A DNA stretch of 64,000 nt, taken from AC-32 sp963728765 (lineage in GTDB: Bacteria; Actinomycetota; Thermoleophilia; Gaiellales; Gaiellaceae). The notes under the pieces are model-generated. The model did no database searches, was not told the origin of the DNA, and saw nothing but the letters and a program-made list of their open reading frames with translations. Positions 59,835 through 64,000 of this stretch are shown here, piece after piece; positions within the stretch are counted from its first letter, which is position 1; every line of letters starts with the position of its first letter. Where the stretch lies: contig CAVSKX010000004.1 in the NCBI GenBank assembly GCA_963728765.1, positions 372,001 to 436,000 of the forward strand, in the 5' to 3' direction. The position numbers were made by a program, and so were the translations under genes.

Positions 59835-60587
59835 TCAGAAGCGGCCGCCGCGCGTTCTCGCTCGCTCCGCCGAGACGCCGTGGGCTTGCGCTTCCAGGTC
59901 GTCCGGGAGCGGTTCGAGCCGCGGAGGCGAGTCCCCGGTGCGATGGGCAAGCGCCTGCGCGAGCAGCCAGTCCGCCAGCCACGGGTTGCGGGGGAGAAGG
60001 GGGCCGTGCAGGTAGGTGCCGATCACGCGCCCTGCGCGACAGCCTTCCGAGCCGCTCTCGCCGTCGTTGCCGAAGCCCGCAAGGACGCGGCCTAGCGGCT
60101 CGGCGCCGTCGTCGAGGTACGTGCGGCCGGCGTGGTTCTCGAATCCTGCCAGCGTCCGCCGCTCGCCCGGCTCGAGCTCGCACTCGAGCAGGACGTCGCC
60201 GATCATCCGCCGTTCGCCGGCAATCGTGTGCAGCGGCAGCAGGCCGGCCCCCGTCAGCTCGTCGCCGCTCTGGTCGCGGTAGAAGCGCCCGAACAGCTGG
60301 TACCCGCCGCAGACGGCCAGGGCGGCGGCACCACCCTCGATCGCCTCGGCCAGCGCCGGCCCCATGGCCGCGAGCGCAGGTGCTATCAGCTCCTGTTCGC
60401 GGTCCTGGCCGCCGCCGACGTAGTAGAGGTCGTGCTCGCCCGGACGGACGAGGTCGCCGGGCCCGAGCGCCCGCACTTCGAGCTCGTGCCCGCGCCAGGC
60501 CGCGCGGCGCGCCAGCACCGCCATGTTGCCTCGGTCGGCGTAGATGTTGAGGTACTCCGGAAAGAGATGGCCCACGAAGATCTTCAT
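59835..60587 (-). CDS. gatD: Lipid II isoglutaminyl synthase, glutaminase subunit GatD
   Basis: A 250-aa class I glutamine amidotransferase: HLFPEYLNIYADRGNMAVLA (typical GatD start), catalytic Cys93 in LAVCGGYQLFG, GFENHAGRTYLDDG, and the His of IGTYLHGPLLPRNPWLAD. It supplies ammonia to MurT for amidating D-Glu of lipid II to D-isoglutamine. It overlaps murT by four bases (ATGA) and ends just beyond a pair of palindromes. Confidence 0.92.
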   Translation of the reverse strand: MKIFVGHLFPEYLNIYADRGNMAVLARRAAWRGHELEVRALGPGDLVRPGEHDLYYVGGGQDREQELIAPALAAMGPALAEAIEGGAAALAVCGGYQLFGRFYRDQSGDELTGAGLLPLHTIAGERRMIGDVLLECELEPGERRTLAGFENHAGRTYLDDGAEPLGRVLAGFGNDGESGSEGCRAGRVIGTYLHGPLLPRNPWLADWLLAQALAHRTGDSPPRLEPLPDDLEAQAHGVSAERARTRGGRF

Positions 60588-61960
60588 GCAGCCGCCTCCC
60601 AGTAGGGCCGCGCGAACCCGCGGCGGGCAACGAGGTCGCGCAGGGCCAGCATCGCCGTATAGGTCGGCAGCGCCGCGAGCTCGCCGGCGGCCGGCGTGAG
60701 CTCCAGCGCCCGGTCGAGCGCGTCCTCCAGCGACGGCACGACCTCGATCGCATCCGCGTCCAGGCCCGCGTACTTGAACCGCAGCGCGAGCTCGGCGGCC
60801 CGCTCCCCGGTCGCGACCAGCCGCTCGAGCCCGTCGAGCAGCGGCTCGAAGTCCACGTCCCAGATCCACGACACATCGCGCCCGTCCGCGATCTCGTCGT
60901 TGAGCGCGATCAGGAGCAGCGACGGCGCTCCCGCGGCGACGAGCGTGCGCACGACCTCGTTCGCGCCGGCCGGGTTCTTGATCAGCAGCACCAGAAGCGA
61001 GCGGTCACCTACGGCAATGCGCTCGAACCGCCCGAACGCAGCGGAAAATCCCTGCAAACCGCCCTGCATCTTGTCGAGCGACGCGCCGAGCGCGCGGGAC
61101 AGCGCCGCCGCCGCGAGCGCGTTGTAGACGTTGTAGAGCCCAGGCACGCGCAGCTCGACCGGCCGCGATCCCTCGGGCGTCACGAGCTCGAACGAGACGC
61201 TCTCGAGACCGTTCAGCTCGATCGTGCGCGCCGAGACGTCCAGCGGCAGGCGCGCGTGGCCGCACGACGGGCAGCGGAAGTCGCCCAGGTGCCCGATGTA
61301 GGCGGCCGCGTACTCGTACGGCGTGCCGCAGCGGACACACCATTTCGAGTCGGCGGCGTGCTGGAGCTCCGTCGAGCCGTGGCGTGGGTCGTCGAGCCCG
61401 AACACCACACGAGCCGCCTTCGCGCGTTCGGAAGCGATCTCCCCGAGCTGCGGGTCGTCGGCATTCGCCACGAGCACGGCGTCTTTCGGCAGTTCGAGTG
61501 CCATCGCACGCCACCGCTCCGCCAGCAGCTCGAGCTCCCCGTAGCGGTCGAGCTGGTCGCGAAACAGGTTCCCCAGCGAGAGCGCCCGCGGCCGGACGCG
61601 CCGTGCCACCTCCGGCAGAGCCGCCTCGTCGACCTCGAACAAGCCGAGCTCGGCGTCGCGTGCCGCGACCAGGGCGGATGCGACCCCGGAGACCAGGTTC
61701 GCGCCGGCCCGGTTGTGCGCCAGCCGCCTTGAGCCGCCCAGAATCGACGCGACCATCGCCGCAGTCGTCGTCTTGCCGTTGGTGGCGGAGACGAGCGCCG
61801 AGCCGTCGCGCAGGCGGGCCGCGAGGCGGTCGACCGCCCCGGGGTCGAGCTTCCAGAGCAGCTTCCCGGGAAGCGTCGTCCCGCCGCCGGCCCCGGCCAG
61901 CCGCGAGAGCCCCGCAGCGGCGCGCGCGAGGCCGATTTCTAATGCGAGCGGGGCGCGCAC
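60584..61960 (-). CDS. murT: Lipid II isoglutaminyl synthase, ligase subunit MurT
   Basis: A 458-aa Mur-ligase-like protein. ATP loop LVSATNGKTTTAAMVASIL, VDEAALPEVARRVRPRALSL, NLFRDQLDRYGELE, NADDPQLGEIA, then a zinc ribbon CVRCGTPYEYAAAYIGHLGD with FRCPSCGHARLPL (four Cys), and the C-terminal DUF1727 part (IALNDEIADGRDVSWIWDVD). MurT activates the D-Glu carboxylate for GatD-delivered ammonia. The Cys4 ribbon is a known mark of the family. Confidence 0.93.
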   Translation of the reverse strand: MRAPLALEIGLARAAAGLSRLAGAGGGTTLPGKLLWKLDPGAVDRLAARLRDGSALVSATNGKTTTAAMVASILGGSRRLAHNRAGANLVSGVASALVAARDAELGLFEVDEAALPEVARRVRPRALSLGNLFRDQLDRYGELELLAERWRAMALELPKDAVLVANADDPQLGEIASERAKAARVVFGLDDPRHGSTELQHAADSKWCVRCGTPYEYAAAYIGHLGDFRCPSCGHARLPLDVSARTIELNGLESVSFELVTPEGSRPVELRVPGLYNVYNALAAAALSRALGASLDKMQGGLQGFSAAFGRFERIAVGDRSLLVLLIKNPAGANEVVRTLVAAGAPSLLLIALNDEIADGRDVSWIWDVDFEPLLDGLERLVATGERAAELALRFKYAGLDADAIEVVPSLEDALDRALELTPAAGELAALPTYTAMLALRDLVARRGFARPYWEAAA

Positions 61961-61989
61961 GGCGGGGACGCTACCGCCCAGCAGCTCCC

Positions 61990-62157
61990 GTCACCCGTTC
62001 GAGGGATCTTCGAGGGGCCTCCCCCTGCCGGGGGATGAAGCGACACCCCTCTCCACCGTAGGTTCCGCCCGGATTTCGCGGCGGCGAGCCGACGGGCACG
62101 TGTCGCGGAGCAGGCAACCATGCGGCCCGCGCGAGGGCGCGGAAAGGAGAACGGAAG
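61990..62157 (+). promoter_or_regulatory. Structured 5' leader of the subtilase gene, possible ydaO-type riboswitch
   Basis: A 200-base leader precedes the subtilase gene. Stem GAGGGG (62012-62017) pairs with CCCCTC (62046-62051) around an inner hairpin TCCCCC (62020-62025)/GGGGGA (62030-62035). Then GATGAAGCGACAC and CCGTAGG-TTCCGCCCGGATT appear; these resemble pieces of the cyclic di-AMP (ydaO) riboswitch, which in actinobacteria often sits before cell-wall and secreted hydrolase genes. The CAGCTAACC segment is not found, so the match is incomplete. Confidence 0.3.
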
Positions 62158-62163
62158 GTGCGG

Positions 62164-64000
62164 ATGAACGGCGGCAAACGAGGAGAAATGCGCTCGAGTG
62201 CGCTGTGGGGCACAGGCAACCGCGGCGGCGAATCTCGGTCGAGCGCGCTCTGGGGGAAGGGCGGCCGTGGGGCGATCACCGCACTGGTGGCGATGCTGGC
62301 CATCAGTGTTCCGCTCGCGTCGAGCGCGGTGCAGCTCAAGCACGCGAAGCGCAGCGGACACGCGACGATCAAGAAGACGTGGATCTCGCCGGGCCTCCTG
62401 AAGGGGGCGAAGCGGCATCCGAACCAGTACGTGCGGGTGATCATCCAGAGCACGAACGGCCAGCTCTCGCCGGCGCTCTCGGCCTTCACCCATGTCAATC
62501 AGTTCGCGGATGACGACCGCGGCGGCCTCGACCGGCGCCTGAGCCTGATCAACGGCGTTTCGGTCACCGTCAGGGCAGGCGTCCTGCCGAGGCTGATGCG
62601 GATGCCGAACCTGATCGTGACGCCCGACGTCCAGGTGCACGTGAGCGGGTTCAGCTCCGGGCAGCTGTGGCCGTACGAGACCGGGCTCTCGAAGGGCTGG
62701 AGCGGCGGCGACGCGCCAAAGGCGGGCTCCGTGCCGGCGATCGCGGTCGTGGACTCCGGCATCCAGCCCGGCCGCACGGACTTCGGGAACCGTGTGGTCG
62801 CGAACGTGAAGTTCAGCACGCTGCCGGACGACTCGCCCGGCGACGGACGCGGCCACGGCACCTTCGTGGCGGGCATCGCCGCGGGCGGGGCCGACAACTA
62901 CACAGGCGGCACTCCTCAGGCGCCCCTGGTCTCGCTCGACGTCATGGACGACCACGGCGTCGCGCGGACGAGCGACGTGATCGCGGCGGCCCAGTGGATC
63001 CTGGCCAACAAGAGCACGTACAACATCAAGGTCGCCAACTTCTCGCTGCACTCGGCGACCAAGAGCCACTTCTTCCAGGATCCGCTCGACGCGGCCGTGG
63101 AGAAGCTCTGGTTCAACGGTGTGGTCGTGGTCGCGGCGGCCGGGAACTACGGCTACCCCGACAAGCCCAGCGGCGTCCTCTACGCGCCGGGCAACGACCC
63201 GTTCGTGATCACCGTCGGCGCGATCGACCTCGGCGGGACGAAGAACATCAAGGACGACAGCAACGCACCATGGTCGGCCTATGGCCGGACGCCGGACGGC
63301 TTCATGAAGCCTGAGTTGACGGCTCCCGGCCGCTACATGGTCGGCCCGGTGCCGGTCGGGTCGACGCTGGCCGTCGAGAAGGCGAGCAATGTCGTCGCGC
63401 CTGGCTACATGCAGCTTTCGGGGACCTCGTTCGCGGCACCGGTCATCTCGGCCGCCGCGGCCCAGATCCTCGGGAAGCACCCGGAGTACACGCCCGACCA
63501 GGTCAAAGGCGCCCTGATGGCGTCCACGAAGCCGGTCGACGGCGCCCCCGTCGGCTCGGTCGGCGTCGGCGAGATTCAGGTCACGAACGCCTCGGCGCTC
63601 AAGGCCCCGCCGAACCCGGACTGGGCCCTGAACCAGTTCGTCAAGACGGACCTGACCGGGGGGCGCGCCTTCGACGCCGTCAGCTGGTCGGACGTCGCCA
63701 AGGCGAACGTCTCTTGGGACTCCGTCTCGTGGACGGACGTCTCGTGGGCCGACACGGCGGCGAGCGCGGTCTCCTGGGCCGACGTCTCCTGGGATTCGGT
63801 CTCCTGGGCCGACGTCTCCTGGGCCGACGTGTCCTGGGCAGACGTCTCGTGGGCCGACGCCGCCTACGAGGACGCGGCCGAGAGCGATGCTGCGGCCGAC
63901 CCGACCGCCTACGCCCTGACCCCGGAGCAGGCGGCCGAGATCATGGCCGACCCCGAGACGGCACCCGATCCTGGTGATCTCCCCGCGGCGGTCGCCGACG
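62164..64000 (+). CDS. Secreted subtilisin-family (S8) peptidase with repeat ends, incomplete at window edge
   Basis: At least 612 aa, open at the right edge. N-terminus carries two RSSALWG repeats (residues 10-30), then a hydrophobic export segment (GAITALVAMLAISVPLASSA). The S8 domain has Asp197 in IAVVDSGIQPGRTD, His231 in GRGHGTFVAGIAAG, the oxyanion Asn328 in VVAAAGNYGYP and Ser422 in LSGTSFAAPVISAAA. After it, from about 506 to 566, ten Val-Ser-Trp units follow (for example VSWADVSWDSVSWADVSW), then an acidic region. ATG at 62164 has GGAAGG upstream. Confidence 0.9.
   Translation, partial: MNGGKRGEMRSSALWGTGNRGGESRSSALWGKGGRGAITALVAMLAISVPLASSAVQLKHAKRSGHATIKKTWISPGLLKGAKRHPNQYVRVIIQSTNGQLSPALSAFTHVNQFADDDRGGLDRRLSLINGVSVTVRAGVLPRLMRMPNLIVTPDVQVHVSGFSSGQLWPYETGLSKGWSGGDAPKAGSVPAIAVVDSGIQPGRTDFGNRVVANVKFSTLPDDSPGDGRGHGTFVAGIAAGGADNYTGGTPQAPLVSLDVMDDHGVARTSDVIAAAQWILANKSTYNIKVANFSLHSATKSHFFQDPLDAAVEKLWFNGVVVVAAAGNYGYPDKPSGVLYAPGNDPFVITVGAIDLGGTKNIKDDSNAPWSAYGRTPDGFMKPELTAPGRYMVGPVPVGSTLAVEKASNVVAPGYMQLSGTSFAAPVISAAAAQILGKHPEYTPDQVKGALMASTKPVDGAPVGSVGVGEIQVTNASALKAPPNPDWALNQFVKTDLTGGRAFDAVSWSDVAKANVSWDSVSWTDVSWADTAASAVSWADVSWDSVSWADVSWADVSWADVSWADAAYEDAAESDAAADPTAYALTPEQAAEIMADPETAPDPGDLPAAVAD

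Noticed and set aside
59641..60876. Minus-strand 411-codon frame across gatD and the palindromes
   Set aside because: Shadow of gatD in another frame; low-complexity Arg/Ser content.

Overview
The window is about 64 kb of very GC-rich bacterial DNA. Gene order and families point to an actinobacterium of the Thermoleophilia type (Gaiellales or Solirubrobacterales-like); this is an inference from gene order, GTG/TTG starts, frequent 4-base start/stop overlaps, protein style, and predicted leaderless transcripts, and no rRNA is present to confirm it. Most of the window is core housekeeping chromosome with small accessory insertions. No complete mobile element, CRISPR array, tRNA or rRNA was seen.

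Layout. 1-2.5 kb is a low-density accessory patch: an IS110-type transposase remnant, small orphan proteins, a cold-shock protein with a zinc-ribbon partner, and two head-to-head copies of a small Cys-motif protein. 2.8-6.6 kb carries a VOC protein, an alpha/beta hydrolase coupled to a HelD-type helicase, and a divergent PadR regulator with a His-rich coiled-coil partner. 6.7-20.5 kb is the translation and RNA block rimP-nusA-ylxR-infB-ylxP / rbfA-nrnA-truB-ribF / rpsO-pnp, interrupted by two opposite-strand genes (LVIVD propeller, gamma-glutamyltransferase). 20.5-31.6 kb has a DsbB/DsbA pair, a minimal zincin, M16 peptidase, dapB, dapA, an HD-GYP-like membrane protein, RNase J, ribokinase and a nucleoside hydrolase. 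32.3-34.5 kb is ftsK. 34.6-40.9 kb is a complete BMP-type nucleoside ABC importer with two tandem binding proteins. 41.2-47.1 kb is rodZ-like/cinA/thpR/recA/recX/rny. 47.8-51.9 kb is a very large secreted nuclease. 52-59.7 kb is miaB, a phosphatase, a decayed M28 peptidase, miaA, dapF, a DapL-like aminotransferase, hflX, dut and a Nudix gene. 59.8-62 kb is the lipid II amidation pair gatD/murT. The right end is an unfinished secreted subtilase with unusual repeats.

How the genes work together. Four lysine/DAP genes (dapA, dapB, dapF and a likely dapL) plus murT/gatD describe meso-DAP peptidoglycan synthesis and its amidation. RNase J, RNase Y, PNPase and NrnA form most of an RNA-decay set. 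The ABC importer, nucleoside hydrolase and ribokinase together look like a nucleoside salvage route. DsbA/DsbB, the large nuclease, the propeller and the subtilase are the exported fraction.

The most striking observations are: a DapF in which both catalytic cysteines are serine, sitting next to a DapL-like gene; a NusA with a C-terminal Cys3His module; a long RNase III-like hairpin before pnp; a terminator/antiterminator-like leader before rimP-nusA; -10 hexamers placed so that many operons would be leaderless; two decayed genes; and a subtilase with Ser-Ser-Ala-Leu-Trp-Gly repeats at one end and ten Val-Ser-Trp units at the other.
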